64,000 nucleotides of DNA, from NCBI RefSeq assembly GCF_014202935.1, contig NZ_JACHHX010000006.1:94497-158496 (forward strand), in the 5' to 3' direction. Position numbers and translations under genes: made by a program. Under the pieces are notes generated by a model. It made no database searches. It was not told the DNA's origin and saw only the letters and a list, made by a program, of their open reading frames with translations. How positions within the stretch are numbered: the stretch's first letter is position 1; the number at the start of each line of letters is the position of its first letter. Of the stretch, positions 47,235 to 56,313 are shown piece by piece. The DNA is from Rehaibacterium terrae. Lineage in GTDB: Bacteria; Pseudomonadota; Gammaproteobacteria; Xanthomonadales; Xanthomonadaceae.

Positions 47235-47996
47235 ATGAGCGAGCAGTCCGCCGCCAGCGACGGCGACAAATACACCATCCACAGTCGCCAGGAGATCCGC
47301 ACCCTGCTGCGCCGACTCAGCGAACAGCACTGTCTGCTCACCGCCTATTTCGACGAGGGCCGCCACTTCCTGCTGACCGCCATTCTCGGTTTCAGCGAGG
47401 ACGGCCGGTATCTCGTGCTGGACGCCAGCCCGGACCAGGACATCAACGAGCGCACGCTGCGCGCCAAGCGCCTGCTGTGCAGCAGCCAGCTCGAACGGGT
47501 CGAGCTGCGTTTCGGCACCGGGCCGGCCGAGATGATCCAGCACGAAGGGCTGCCCGCCTTCCGCGTGCCGGCACCGACCAGCATGCGCTACCTGCAGCGA
47601 CGGGAGTACTACCGGCTGCTGGTTCCCGTCACCCACACGCTGGAGTGCGTGATCCGCTTCCCCGCGGACGAGCACCGCCACGCACGGACGGTGCAAACGC
47701 GGGTGATCGACATCAGTCTCGGCGGTGTGGCACTGCTGCTGCCGCCCGAGGCCAAGGACGAATTCGAGCCCGGCGCGATGCTGCCGGACTGCCAGCTCAC
47801 GCTGCCAGACACCGGCAGGATCGAGGCCACACTGCGTGTCTGCCACGTCTTCGAGACCAACGACGGGCGCGGGCTGCCGCGCACCCAGGCCGGCTGCGAG
47901 TTCGTCGCCCTGGCCACGCAGTCGCAGTCGCTGGTGCAGCGCTACATCCTGCGTGTCGAACGCAAACGCATCGCCCGCGAGCGCGGGCTGATCTGA
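47235..47996 (+). CDS. YcgR-like PilZ domain c-di-GMP effector
   Basis: The 253-residue protein has an N-terminal YcgR-type domain (about 10-110; SRQEIRTLLRRLSEQHCLLTAYF) and a PilZ domain (about 118-240). The c-di-GMP binding motif is intact: RREYYR (RxxxR) near residue 121 and DISLGG (D/NxSxxG). In flagellated bacteria YcgR acts as a motility brake. No flagellar gene is in the window, so a target in pili or another system is possible. A GGAAGCG precedes the chosen ATG. Confidence 0.88.
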   Translation: MSEQSAASDGDKYTIHSRQEIRTLLRRLSEQHCLLTAYFDEGRHFLLTAILGFSEDGRYLVLDASPDQDINERTLRAKRLLCSSQLERVELRFGTGPAEMIQHEGLPAFRVPAPTSMRYLQRREYYRLLVPVTHTLECVIRFPADEHRHARTVQTRVIDISLGGVALLLPPEAKDEFEPGAMLPDCQLTLPDTGRIEATLRVCHVFETNDGRGLPRTQAGCEFVALATQSQSLVQRYILRVERKRIARERGLI

Positions 47997-48011
47997 GGCC
48001 TTCCTGCCGTT

Positions 48012-48464
48012 TCAGAACGGCTTGGCCAATACCAGCCATATCACGCCTATCACCAACAGCAATGGCGCCTCGTTGAGCCAGCGCAGGGCCGTTGCGGACG
48101 GCAACGCCCCCCCGCCCGCCGCGCGCTCGAGCATGCGGCCGGTGACGATGAAATAAGCGAGCAGCACGGCCACCAGTGCCAGTTTGGCGTGCATCCACCC
48201 GGAACCGGCCGCCACCGGCGGGTACCACGCCGGCGCGACGCGATAGCCCAGCCACAACGGCAAACCGAACGCCAGCAGCAGCCCGAACATGGCGTGACCG
48301 AAGCGGTACAGCCGCCGCCCCATCAGCACCAAACGCTCGCGCACCGCCTCCTGTCCAGCCGACTCGGCGAGGTTCACCAGGATCCGCGGCAGGTAGAACA
48401 CCGCCGCCATCCAGGCGATCACGAACAGCAGGTGAAAGGTCTTGCTCCAGAGGTAAACCGTCAT
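48012..48464 (-). CDS. hemJ: protoporphyrinogen oxidase HemJ
   Basis: Inner-membrane haem-biosynthesis enzyme that oxidises protoporphyrinogen IX, 150 residues with four spans. Characteristic features are LWSKTFHLLFVIAWMAAVFYLPRI with the conserved His, HAKLALVAVLLAYF and RWLNEAPLLLVIGVIWLVLAKPF. The start MTVYLWSKTFH is the family N-terminus. It is monocistronic and divergent from a decayed hemerythrin-like remnant. Confidence 0.92.
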   Translation of the reverse strand: MTVYLWSKTFHLLFVIAWMAAVFYLPRILVNLAESAGQEAVRERLVLMGRRLYRFGHAMFGLLLAFGLPLWLGYRVAPAWYPPVAAGSGWMHAKLALVAVLLAYFIVTGRMLERAAGGGALPSATALRWLNEAPLLLVIGVIWLVLAKPF

Positions 48465-48540
48465 GGCGAACTCCGCGACAGGAACCCGCGCAAGCATGCC
48501 ACGGACGCATGCCGCACGGGCCGATTGCACGACCACACAC

Positions 48541-48708
48541 CTGCCCGACCAGCTGTACCGGCAACTGACCCGCTTCGTCGAGAAAAACTGCGGGCACATG
48601 CGCTGCGAGGAGGCGCAGAACAAGCCGATCCTCCGGGCGGCCTACGCCGACGAAGTCCTGCACGACATCCAGCGCGACATGATCGCATCGGTGCCCGCAC
48701 CGATGCTG
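48541..48708 (+). pseudogene. remnant of a hemerythrin-domain protein
   Basis: One frame reads LPDQLYRQLTRFVEKNCGHM and continues with RCEEAQNKPILRAAYADEVL up to MIASVPAPML. This resembles the C-terminal half of hemerythrin-like proteins (H-M-x-x-E-E iron ligands, then a helix ending IxASxPP). No start or N-terminal half with metal ligands precedes it, and after it the frame turns into arginine-rich nonsense. It is read as a decayed gene. The 854-base gap 48465-49318 holds no intact gene. Confidence 0.5.
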
Positions 48709-48819
48709 GCCAGATCCCGACCCCGGCGAAGACGCTGGCGAAGACGCTGTCGTCGCCCAGAGAGCGCCGCAGTACCAGCGGCTCGTCGTCCGCGGCATCG
48801 GACCGTCGGGGTGGGACGG

Positions 48820-49148
48820 GATTGCCGTTCCACTCGCCGGCATGGGCGCGGATCGCCAGGCCGAGCAGGTCGGCGACCGTCGCCAGTGCGTCCTCCAGCG
48901 CGTCCTTGATGCCTTCCGACGTGTCGCACGCGATGTGCAGGAGGCCGATCGGCCGATCGTCGCCGGGCAACGGAAAGGCGAATCCCGGTCCCATGCCGCT
49001 TCCGTGTCGGCCGCGACTGGCGACGATGAACGGGCGCGCGCCGGGACTCGTGCAACGGCAGCGCGGCCTGGCACGCGCCGAGACCGGCTTCGAGACCCTC
49101 CAGCACGGCGTCGAACAGCGCGCCGGGCCTGCCCGCGCGATCCGGCAC
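48820..49148 (-). pseudogene. frameshifted remnant of a GAF-domain protein
   Basis: On the minus strand one frame reads GALFDAVLEGLEAGLGACQA up to about 49046. A second frame then continues GARPFIVASRGRHGSG, GPGFAFPLPGDDRPIGLLHI and ALATVADLLGLAIRAHAGEW to about 48820. Together these look like a GAF ligand-binding domain broken by one frameshift. The region beside it also shows no intact gene. A sequencing error is the alternative. Confidence 0.45.
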
Positions 49149-49318
49149 GCCAGTGCGCGCACGCCGGCCATCACGCTGCAGGCGGGCCTGGCGGCGTCCA
49201 CACGCCCTATCGCGTCAGGCGCGGTTCTGCGGCCGCATCGATCGGTGCAGCGATCCCGGCGGCGGCACAGGAATCGCCGGGGACAGCCGCGGCGGCCACC
49301 GGCGTGTCCGATCGTGAC

Positions 49319-51370
49319 TCAGTCCACGCTTTCCCCGTCGTTCGCCGCATGGCGGCGGAACCAGCCCACCGTATGGAGCACCTGCGCGATCATCTGGCTC
49401 GGCCGATGGTTGATCGAATGCGAGGCGCCCGGAATGCGCACCAGCGCGGTCGGCACCCGACGCAGCTTAAGCGCCTGGTAGTACTGCTCCGACTCGGAGA
49501 TGGGCGTGCGGTGATCCTCCTCGCCGGTGATCAGCATGGTCGGCGTGCTCACGTTGCCGACGTAGCTGATCGGCGAGCGCTTGAGGTAGTGCTCGGCATG
49601 TTCCCACGGCTCGCCCGGGAACCAGTAGCGGGTGAAGAACGGGTACATGTCGGCGGTCAGCACGAAGCTGTACCAATTGATCACCGGCTTGGCGACCACC
49701 GCGGCGCGGAAGCGGTCGGTATGGCCGACGATCCAGGCGGTCAGCGTACCGCCGCCGCTGCCACCGGTGACGAACAGGTTCTTCTCGTCGATGTAACCGC
49801 GCGCGAGCAATGCATCCACGCCGCTGACCAGGTCGTCGTAGTCCTGGCTCGGATAGTTGTGGTGGATCAGGTTGGCGAACTCGGCACCGTAGCTGGTGCT
49901 GCCGCGCGGGTTGGTGTACAGCACCACATAGCCCTGTGCGGCATACAGCTGGATCTCCGGCGCGAAATGCGGGCCATAGGCCGCGAACGGACCGCCGTGG
50001 ATCTCCAGCAGCAGCGGATACTTCTTCGCCGGATCGAAGCCGGGCGGATAGGCGATCCAGCCCTGGATCGACCGGCCGTCGGCCGAGGACGGATAGACGA
50101 TCTCCTCGATCTTCGCCAGCCGGCGGTTGTCGAGCAGGTTGGCACTGAGGTCGGTGAGCACGCGCGGACTCGCGCCCGGTGTCACCACCGCCACGTCGGC
50201 CGGGCGGTACGGTGTGCCGCGGGTATAGGCGACCCGTCCCGCCGCCACCGACATCGCGCCGCCGGTGTACGGCCGACCCATCGCCGTGCCGCCGAAGTCC
50301 TCGGCCAGCACGCGGATGCGGCCGCCGTCGGCGCCGATCGCGGCAACCCGGGTGCTGCCGCGCTCGTCATAGGAGAAGGCGATCTCGCGGTTGCTCAGCC
50401 AGCCGGCGTTGTCGACGCTGGCGTCGAGCCCGCCGGTCAGCTCGCGGCTGCGGCCGCTGGCCAGGTCGAGCACGTACAGGCGGCGGTTGTGGTAGCCCAT
50501 CCGCTGGTCGTCGAAGCCCAGATAGGCCACCCGGCGACCGTCCGGCGACAGCGCCGGCGCCTGATCCGGGCCCTTGCGCCCGGTCAGGCGCGCGAACTCG
50601 CCGCTGGCGATGTCCACGCGGTACAGCTCGCTCTCCAGCGGCTCGAACTCCGGCTCGGCATCGCGGTTGGCTGAAACGATCACCGACTTGCCGTCCGGCA
50701 GCCAGACCGCACGGCTGCCGATGTCGAACTCGCCGCGCGTCACCTGCCGCGCCGGGCCGCCCTCGGCCGGCACCACGAACAGATGGGTGAAGCCCGGCTC
50801 TCGGAAGCCCGCGCCGTCGAAGCGGTACAGCGCGTGCTCGATCACCATGACCGGCTTCGCCCACTCGGCGCCGCGCGGTGCCTTCGGCATCTGCGCCAGC
50901 GGTTTGCCCTCGACCGGCACCTGCATCAGGAAGGCGATCTGCTGGCCGTCCGGCGACCAGCTCAGCGCGCGCGGCGCAGCGGCGAGCTGGGTCACCCGCG
51001 CCAGGGTCGGCGAATCCAGCCATTGCACGAAGATCTGCGGGCGCTCGCCGTCGCTGGCGACGAAGGCCACGCGCCTGCCGTCCGGCGACCACACCGGATC
51101 GGCGTCGCGGCGCGCGCCGCTGGTCAGCGGCCGGGTCGAGCCGCTGGCGACGTCGATCAGCCACAGGTTCGAGCGGCGCACGTCCTTCATCGGATCGAAG
51201 AACGTGCGCTGGTACACGACCGAGCGGCCATCCGGCGACAGCACCGGATTCTCCGCCCACTGCAGGTCGAACACGTCCAGCGGCGCGAACTTCGCACCGT
51301 CGCTCGCCTGCGCGGCGAACGCACCGACCACGAGCAACGCCAATAGCCACGAACGCAAGACGGACCGCAT
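49319..51370 (-). CDS. exported S9-family (dipeptidyl/acylaminoacyl) peptidase
   Basis: The 683-residue serine peptidase has a signal peptide (MRSVLRSWLLALLVVGAFAAQA), an N-terminal beta-propeller with WD40-like PD40 repeats (ENPVLSPDGRSVVYQ, ADPVWSPDGRRVAFVASDG, RALSWSPDGQQIAFL) and a C-terminal alpha/beta hydrolase domain. The nucleophile lies in VTGGSGGGTLTAW, the Asp in LITGEEDHRTP and the His in IPGASHSINHRP. GGAG lies just before the ATG at 51370; an ATG 12 bases earlier is possible. It probably trims peptides in the periplasm. Confidence 0.93.
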   Translation of the reverse strand: MRSVLRSWLLALLVVGAFAAQASDGAKFAPLDVFDLQWAENPVLSPDGRSVVYQRTFFDPMKDVRRSNLWLIDVASGSTRPLTSGARRDADPVWSPDGRRVAFVASDGERPQIFVQWLDSPTLARVTQLAAAPRALSWSPDGQQIAFLMQVPVEGKPLAQMPKAPRGAEWAKPVMVIEHALYRFDGAGFREPGFTHLFVVPAEGGPARQVTRGEFDIGSRAVWLPDGKSVIVSANRDAEPEFEPLESELYRVDIASGEFARLTGRKGPDQAPALSPDGRRVAYLGFDDQRMGYHNRRLYVLDLASGRSRELTGGLDASVDNAGWLSNREIAFSYDERGSTRVAAIGADGGRIRVLAEDFGGTAMGRPYTGGAMSVAAGRVAYTRGTPYRPADVAVVTPGASPRVLTDLSANLLDNRRLAKIEEIVYPSSADGRSIQGWIAYPPGFDPAKKYPLLLEIHGGPFAAYGPHFAPEIQLYAAQGYVVLYTNPRGSTSYGAEFANLIHHNYPSQDYDDLVSGVDALLARGYIDEKNLFVTGGSGGGTLTAWIVGHTDRFRAAVVAKPVINWYSFVLTADMYPFFTRYWFPGEPWEHAEHYLKRSPISYVGNVSTPTMLITGEEDHRTPISESEQYYQALKLRRVPTALVRIPGASHSINHRPSQMIAQVLHTVGWFRRHAANDGESVD

Positions 51371-51587
51371 CGGATGCTCCATGCCTGAGGGGGACGGCCG
51401 AGTATGCCTCCGCCCTTGGTTTGCCGCATGGGCCGCAAGGCATGATCGCGTGATCGGGTGCACGTCCTGCGACCTCGCCCATGAACTGATGCACCACTGC
51501 ACCACCGGCAACTCCACGACGGCGGGTTCCCCTGCAGGCGATGAAACAGTGCGGCACGCATCGATATACGCCCGCCCCACCAGCCCG

Positions 51588-52730
51588 TCACGACCTCCGC
51601 AACGCCCCCAGCACCCGCGCGATCGCGCCGGCATGGTCCGGTACCCAGCGCAGCACGATCACCAGATCGTTCTCGCGATCCACGTAGATGTAGTTGCCGC
51701 CGAAGCCCGCGGCCCAGTAAGCCGACTCCGGCGCTTCCGGGATCGCGCGGCGGCCGGTGTTGAGCCACCACAGCAAGCCGTAGTCGTCCTTGGTCGCGGA
51801 GGGCGTGGTCGCCGTCGCCATCCAGTCGGCCGGGAACAGCCGCGCCGCGCCCCAGCGGCCGTCGCGCAGGTGCAGCAGGCCGAAGCGGGCGTGGTCGGCG
51901 GTCGAGATGAACAGCCCGCCGCCGAAATGGCCGCCACCTGACACCGACTGCATGCGCTGGCCGTCCAGCTCGACCCAGGAATTCTCGTAGCCGTACCAGC
52001 GCCAGGTATTCGACGCGCCGATCGGATCCATGATCCGCTCGCGCAGCACCTGCGGCAGCGGCTGGCGGAACACCTGCAGCAGCGCGTAGGCGAGCAGGTT
52101 CACCCGCACGTCGTTGTACTTGTAGCGCGTGCCAGGCGCGTGCAGCGGCCGGTTGGCGGGATCGTCACCCTCGGGCCGGTCGGCCCAGTCGGGCACGTCC
52201 CAGAGCGTGCCCGACCAGTCCGAGTTCTGCTCCAGCAGGTGCCGCCAGGTGATCGCGCCGTTGTGCTCGCCGTCGAACTTGCCGTCGTCGACGTAGCGCG
52301 CCACCGGATCATCCAGCGAAGCGATGCGGCCGTCGGCCAGTGCCAGCCCGGCCAGCGTGGCGAGATAGCTCTTGACCACGCTGAAGGTCATGTCGGCGCG
52401 GTGGATGTCGCCCCATGCGGCGACGAGATGGCCGCCGCGCACCACCACACCGCTGCCGCCGGCGCGCGGCCTGGTCGGCCCGAGCACACGGTAACCCGGC
52501 TCACGCGGTGTGTAGTGGTCGAGGATGACCTGGCGCAGATCGGCAGGCTCGGCCACCGTGTTGGCCTGGATCCAGTCGACCGCCTCGGCGAGCTTGCGCG
52601 GATCGAAGCCGGCTTCGGCCGGCGCGAGCCGCGCCCAGTCGTGGCGTGGAGGAACGTAGTCGGCGGCCTGGGCTGCGATCGCCAACAGTGCGGCGGCGGC
52701 GAACAGACCACGGAGGAGCAAGGACTTCAT
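51588..52730 (-). CDS. exported beta-lactamase-family serine hydrolase
   Basis: The 380-residue protein has a signal peptide (MKSLLLRGLFAAAALLAIAAQA) and the serine beta-lactamase/DD-peptidase fold of class C-like esterases. The SxxK motif is FSVVKSYLATL; YKYNDVR supplies the Tyr-x-Asn-like motif; and FGGGLFISTADHARFGLLHL is typical. The C-terminus includes WAAGFGGNYIYVDRENDLVIV. Relatives act as esterases or peptidases, and true beta-lactamase activity is unlikely to be the main role. Confidence 0.88.
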   Translation of the reverse strand: MKSLLLRGLFAAAALLAIAAQAADYVPPRHDWARLAPAEAGFDPRKLAEAVDWIQANTVAEPADLRQVILDHYTPREPGYRVLGPTRPRAGGSGVVVRGGHLVAAWGDIHRADMTFSVVKSYLATLAGLALADGRIASLDDPVARYVDDGKFDGEHNGAITWRHLLEQNSDWSGTLWDVPDWADRPEGDDPANRPLHAPGTRYKYNDVRVNLLAYALLQVFRQPLPQVLRERIMDPIGASNTWRWYGYENSWVELDGQRMQSVSGGGHFGGGLFISTADHARFGLLHLRDGRWGAARLFPADWMATATTPSATKDDYGLLWWLNTGRRAIPEAPESAYWAAGFGGNYIYVDRENDLVIVLRWVPDHAGAIARVLGALRRS

Positions 52731-52834
52731 GACGGTTCCCGTCGGCAATGGACCGGCGGGCACTCTAGCAATATGGACTCTGGCAACGCTGGGTGAGGCG
52801 GGCCACCGGCCCCGCGCAGACCGGCGGCTGCCGC

Positions 52835-53737
52835 TCAATGCTGCGCCGTCTTCACCAGCAAGCCCTTGGCGATCTCCGCATGCACGCGGCCCACGCCGCG
52901 GACGATGTGCAGGCTGACGAACAGCAGCAGCACGCCGAACACGAAGGCCAGCGGCGCCGACAGCGGCGTGATGTCGATGTGGACCTTGGCGTACATGTCG
53001 ATCCAACCCAGCTCGGCCAGCGCGATCAGCACCGGCGCCGCGATCAGGCTCAGCGACACGCTCAGCGAAGTCACCGCGAAGGTGAAGTAAGCGATGCCCA
53101 GCGGCAGCATCAGCAGCATGTAGAGCATGGTCGACCAGGTGCGCGGGTCGGTGAACATCGTCCCGATCCGCGCCAGCAGCGGCTTGCCGCGCTGCGCGTA
53201 CAGCGGCCGTCGCGGCATGCGCTGGCCCAGCAGCGCCTCGACGATGCGGCCCTCCGCCAGCGACAGCAGCCGGGTGATGCCGACGAACAGGATCACGAAC
53301 GGGATGCCGACGATCAGGATCGACAGGCCCAGCGACAGGCTCAGCCCCGTGACCACGGTGGTGAAGTACAGGATGCCGGTCGCCAGCGACAGCAGCATGT
53401 AGATCAGCGCGGTGTAGGTACGCGGGTCGAGCGCCACACCGAAGAAGCGGCCCAGCGCGGTGCGCGGCGGCGGCGGCGGCGGCGTGCGCAGCGCGCGGTT
53501 CACCTTCACTTCGGTGTCGCGGTAGATCTCCGCCACTTCCTCGGGCGCGCCGTAGCTGCCGGCGATCTCGGCCAGCATCTGCGCCTCGGACTTGTCCGGA
53601 TGCTCGGCCAGCTCCGAGCGCAGGTACTCCTCGGCGTCGTAGAGCGCGTCCTGCACCAGCGCCGGGTCGGCATCGCGCAGCGCGGCGCGGAGCTGGTCGA
53701 GGTATTCGGGAATGGTCTTGGGCGTGTTGGCGGCCAT
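52835..53737 (-). CDS. membrane sensor-domain protein with N-terminal HAAS/DUF1700-like domain
   Basis: The 300-residue protein has an N-terminal helical domain (YLDQLRAALRDADPALVQDALYDAEEYLR, about 1-70) like those found next to PadR regulators. Two repeats of a two-span 'putative sensor' domain follow: DPRTYTALIYMLLSLATGIL and DPRTWSTMLYMLLMLPLGIA. A poly-proline linker (RTPPPPPPRT) joins them. The ATG overlaps the padR stop codon (TGATG), so the two are co-translated. The signal sensed is unknown. Confidence 0.85.
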   Translation of the reverse strand: MAANTPKTIPEYLDQLRAALRDADPALVQDALYDAEEYLRSELAEHPDKSEAQMLAEIAGSYGAPEEVAEIYRDTEVKVNRALRTPPPPPPRTALGRFFGVALDPRTYTALIYMLLSLATGILYFTTVVTGLSLSLGLSILIVGIPFVILFVGITRLLSLAEGRIVEALLGQRMPRRPLYAQRGKPLLARIGTMFTDPRTWSTMLYMLLMLPLGIAYFTFAVTSLSVSLSLIAAPVLIALAELGWIDMYAKVHIDITPLSAPLAFVFGVLLLFVSLHIVRGVGRVHAEIAKGLLVKTAQH

Positions 53738-54099
53738 CACAGCGAGCCCTCCAGGGCGGATTCGACGACATCACGGGTGGCCGACCACACGGCCGCCCAC
53801 TGTTCGAGCACCCGCCGCCCCTCGGCGGTGATGCGGTAGTAGCGGCGAGGCGGCCCGGACACCGATGGCTCCACCTCGCTCTCCAGCAGCCCGGCCGCGC
53901 TGAGGTTGCGCAGCACCGGATACAGCGCACTCTGCTTGCCGCTGAGCACGGCCTGGCCGCTGGCTTCCAGGCGCTTGGCGATCTGGTAGCCGTACAAGGG
54001 CTGGTCCGAACGCGCGAGCAAGGCCAGCAGCACCAGCGAGACCGTACCGGCGCTGAGTTCCTTCTGGAATTTCCTGAGGTGGGTGTCGTGGTCGGTCAC
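53737..54099 (-). CDS. PadR-family transcriptional regulator
   Basis: The 120-residue repressor has a winged helix (SLVLLALLARSDQPLYGYQIAKRLE; GKQSALYPVLRNLSAAGLLES; PRRYYRITAEGRRVLEQWAA). It belongs to the short PadR-s2 type. Genes of this type are commonly paired with HAAS/sensor membrane proteins, as here, and regulate their own operon. A perfect 12-base palindrome lies 37 bases upstream of the start codon and is a good operator candidate. Confidence 0.92.
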   Translation of the reverse strand: MTDHDTHLRKFQKELSAGTVSLVLLALLARSDQPLYGYQIAKRLEASGQAVLSGKQSALYPVLRNLSAAGLLESEVEPSVSGPPRRYYRITAEGRRVLEQWAAVWSATRDVVESALEGSL

Positions 54100-54135
54100 G
54101 GCCGGCTGACTCGAAGTGCGCCATAGGCACGACTA

Positions 54136-54147
54136 CACAATATTGTG
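54136..54147. promoter_or_regulatory. palindrome CACAATATTGTG, candidate PadR operator
   Basis: The 12-base palindrome is perfect and AT-rich in a 70% GC region. It sits in the gap between divergent padR and the methyltransferase gene, close to where the padR promoter should lie. Confidence 0.55.
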
Positions 54148-54249
54148 AACCTCATACTAGCTGCCAATGCCGGAAGTCATGCCACCCGTGGGGCTGTGGC
54201 GCTGGCGCAGACGCGACACAATGCCGCCCTGCCCCGCGAGCACCACAGC

Positions 54250-54846
54250 ATGGAAAAACACTACGACCGCGACTACTTCGAACGCTGGTACCGCGCTCCC
54301 GACCAGCGCGCCGAGCGGCGCGCCCTGCTCGCCCGCAAGGTGGCGCTGGCGGTGGCGATGGCCGAGTACCACCTCGGCCGCCCGCTGCGCTCGGTGCTCG
54401 ACGTGGGCTGCGGCGAGGGCGCCTGGCGCGCGCCGCTGCTCAGGCTGCGGCCGAGGCTGTACTACCTCGGGGTGGACAGCAGCGAATATGCGGTCGTCCG
54501 CTACGGCCGCCAGCGCAACCTGCGGCTGGTGTCGTTCGGTCAGCTCGCCGAACTGCGCTTCGATCGCAGCTTCGACCTGCTGGTGTGCTCGGACGTGATG
54601 CACTACCTGCCCGCCGCCGAACTCAGGCGGGGCCTGTCCGGCTTCGCCGAGCTGTGCCACGGCGTCGCCTTCCTGGAAACCTTCTGCAAGGGCGACGCCG
54701 CCGAGGGCGACGAGCACGGCTTCCATGCCCGCCCGGCCGGCTTCTACCGCAAGGCCTTCGCGACGGCCGGGTTCAGCTTCTGCGGCTCGCACTGCTGGCT
54801 GTCGCCCGGGCTGCGCCAGGACGCGGTGGCGCTGGAGATCGCCTGA
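54250..54846 (+). CDS. class I SAM-dependent methyltransferase
   Basis: The 198-residue protein has a methyltransferase fold: motif I VLDVGCGEGAWRAPLL, motif II YYLGVDSSEYAV, and FDLLVCSDVMHYLP as the post-I region. The N-terminus MEKHYDRDYFERWYR resembles small-molecule or lipid methyltransferases that begin with YDxxYFxxWY. The substrate is unknown. The ATG follows an in-frame extension without similarity. Confidence 0.85.
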   Translation: MEKHYDRDYFERWYRAPDQRAERRALLARKVALAVAMAEYHLGRPLRSVLDVGCGEGAWRAPLLRLRPRLYYLGVDSSEYAVVRYGRQRNLRLVSFGQLAELRFDRSFDLLVCSDVMHYLPAAELRRGLSGFAELCHGVAFLETFCKGDAAEGDEHGFHARPAGFYRKAFATAGFSFCGSHCWLSPGLRQDAVALEIA

Positions 54847-54961
54847 GCGCGACCGGGCTCAAGGATTCGCCGTCCGGGCCGCCACCATACTGCACCGCAG
54901 CATCGCGCGCCCGGACGCGCTACCCTGTCGCCGTGTCGGACTTCGCATCACCGGACAGCCC

Positions 54962-56209
54962 ATGCTCTACCACGCCCACGAACTCACCCGCGCCCTGATG
55001 AGCCCTTGGGTCTACTGGTCGCAGGCCAGCGCGCGCATCTTTTCCGAGCAGGGCAGCTGGCTCTCGAAACTGCCCGGCGCGCCGCGCCTCGCCGCCGGCT
55101 ACGAGCTGCTGTACCGGATCGGCAAGGACTACGAAAAGCCCGAGTTCGGCATCCGCACCGCGCTCGCCCACGGCCACGAGGTGCCGATCGTCGAGCAGAC
55201 CGTGCTGGCGCGACCGTTCTGCAAGCTGCTGCGCTTCAAGCGCTACAGCGACGACCCGCGCACCATCGCCGACCTCAAGGACGATCCGCCGGTGCTGGTG
55301 GTGGCGCCGCTGTCGGGCCACCACGCCACCCTGCTGCGCGACACCGTGCGCACCCTGCTGCGCGACCACAAGGTCTACATCACCGACTGGATCGACGCGC
55401 GCATGGTGCCGGCGTCGGAGGGGCCGTTCCACCTCGACGACTACGTCGGCTACGTGCAGGACTTCATCCGCCACATCGGCGCGGAGAAGCTGCACGTGAT
55501 CAGTGTCTGCCAGCCCACGGTGCCGGTGCTGGCGGCGATTTCGCTGATGGCCGCGCGCGGCGAGGCCACGCCGCGCAGCATGGTGATGATGGGCGGCCCG
55601 ATCGACACCCGCGTCAGTCCGACCCAGGTCAACGACCTGGCCGCCACCAAGCCGCTGTCGTGGTTCGAACGCCACCTGATCCACCCGGTGCCGCACCTGT
55701 ACCCGGGCAGCGGGCGCCGGGTGTACCCCGGCTTCCTGCAGCACGCCGGCTTCCTGGCGATGAATCCGAGCCGGCACTTCCAGTCGCACTGGGACTTCTA
55801 CCAGGACCTGGTGCGCGGCGACCTCGAGGACGCCGAGTCGCACCGTCGCTTCTACGACGAGTACAACGCCGTGCTCGACATGCCGGCCGAGTACTACCTG
55901 GACACCATCCGCACCGTGTTCCAGGAGCACCTGCTGCCGCGCGGCCTGTGGGACGTGGCTGGCGAACGAGTCGTGCCGGAGGCCATCACCGGAACCGCCC
56001 TGATGACCATCGAGGGCGAGCTGGATGACATTTCCGGCCTCGGCCAGACCCGCGCCGCACACGACCTGTGCCGTGGCATCCCGCAGCAGGCCAAGCGCCA
56101 CCTCACGGTGAAGGGCGCCGGCCACTACGGCATCTTCAGCGGCCGCCGCTGGCGCGAGTCGGTGTACCCGGACGTGCGCGACTTCATCCGCGCGCACGCT
56201 CATCGTTGA
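54962..56209 (+). CDS. phaZ: intracellular polyhydroxyalkanoate depolymerase
   Basis: The 415-residue enzyme degrades stored poly-3-hydroxybutyrate. The nucleophile is a cysteine in the box SVCQPTVPV at Cys183, the same position as in Ralstonia PhaZa1. Other features are MLYHAHELTRALMSP, VLVVAPLSGHHATLLRDTV, WIDARMVP and the C-terminal TVKGAGHYGIFSGRRWRE with the catalytic His. No PHA synthase or phasin gene is nearby. Confidence 0.93.
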   Translation: MLYHAHELTRALMSPWVYWSQASARIFSEQGSWLSKLPGAPRLAAGYELLYRIGKDYEKPEFGIRTALAHGHEVPIVEQTVLARPFCKLLRFKRYSDDPRTIADLKDDPPVLVVAPLSGHHATLLRDTVRTLLRDHKVYITDWIDARMVPASEGPFHLDDYVGYVQDFIRHIGAEKLHVISVCQPTVPVLAAISLMAARGEATPRSMVMMGGPIDTRVSPTQVNDLAATKPLSWFERHLIHPVPHLYPGSGRRVYPGFLQHAGFLAMNPSRHFQSHWDFYQDLVRGDLEDAESHRRFYDEYNAVLDMPAEYYLDTIRTVFQEHLLPRGLWDVAGERVVPEAITGTALMTIEGELDDISGLGQTRAAHDLCRGIPQQAKRHLTVKGAGHYGIFSGRRWRESVYPDVRDFIRAHAHR

Positions 56210-56248
56210 GCGTCTGCCGCCAAGCGCCCGGGCGCCATAGCCCCCGGT

Positions 56249-56295
56249 CGCGGCTTGCGCCGTCAGCCTTCGGCAGACGACTGCGTCGTTCCTGC
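56249..56295 (+). repeat. 47-bp dispersed repeat, copy 1
   Basis: This segment matches the reverse complement of 59718-59764 at 45 of 47 positions. The centre reads CCTTCGGCAGACGAC. A third, partial copy lies at 22945-22973. Here it fills the gap between phaZ and the LysE gene. Confidence 0.9.
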
Positions 56296-56313
56296 AGTCC
56301 AGGCGGACACGGC

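Noticed and set aside
51588..52730. Serine hydrolase as an antibiotic beta-lactamase
   Set aside because: It has SxxK but lacks the clear KTG and class-specific motifs expected of a resistance enzyme, and its context is not a resistance locus.
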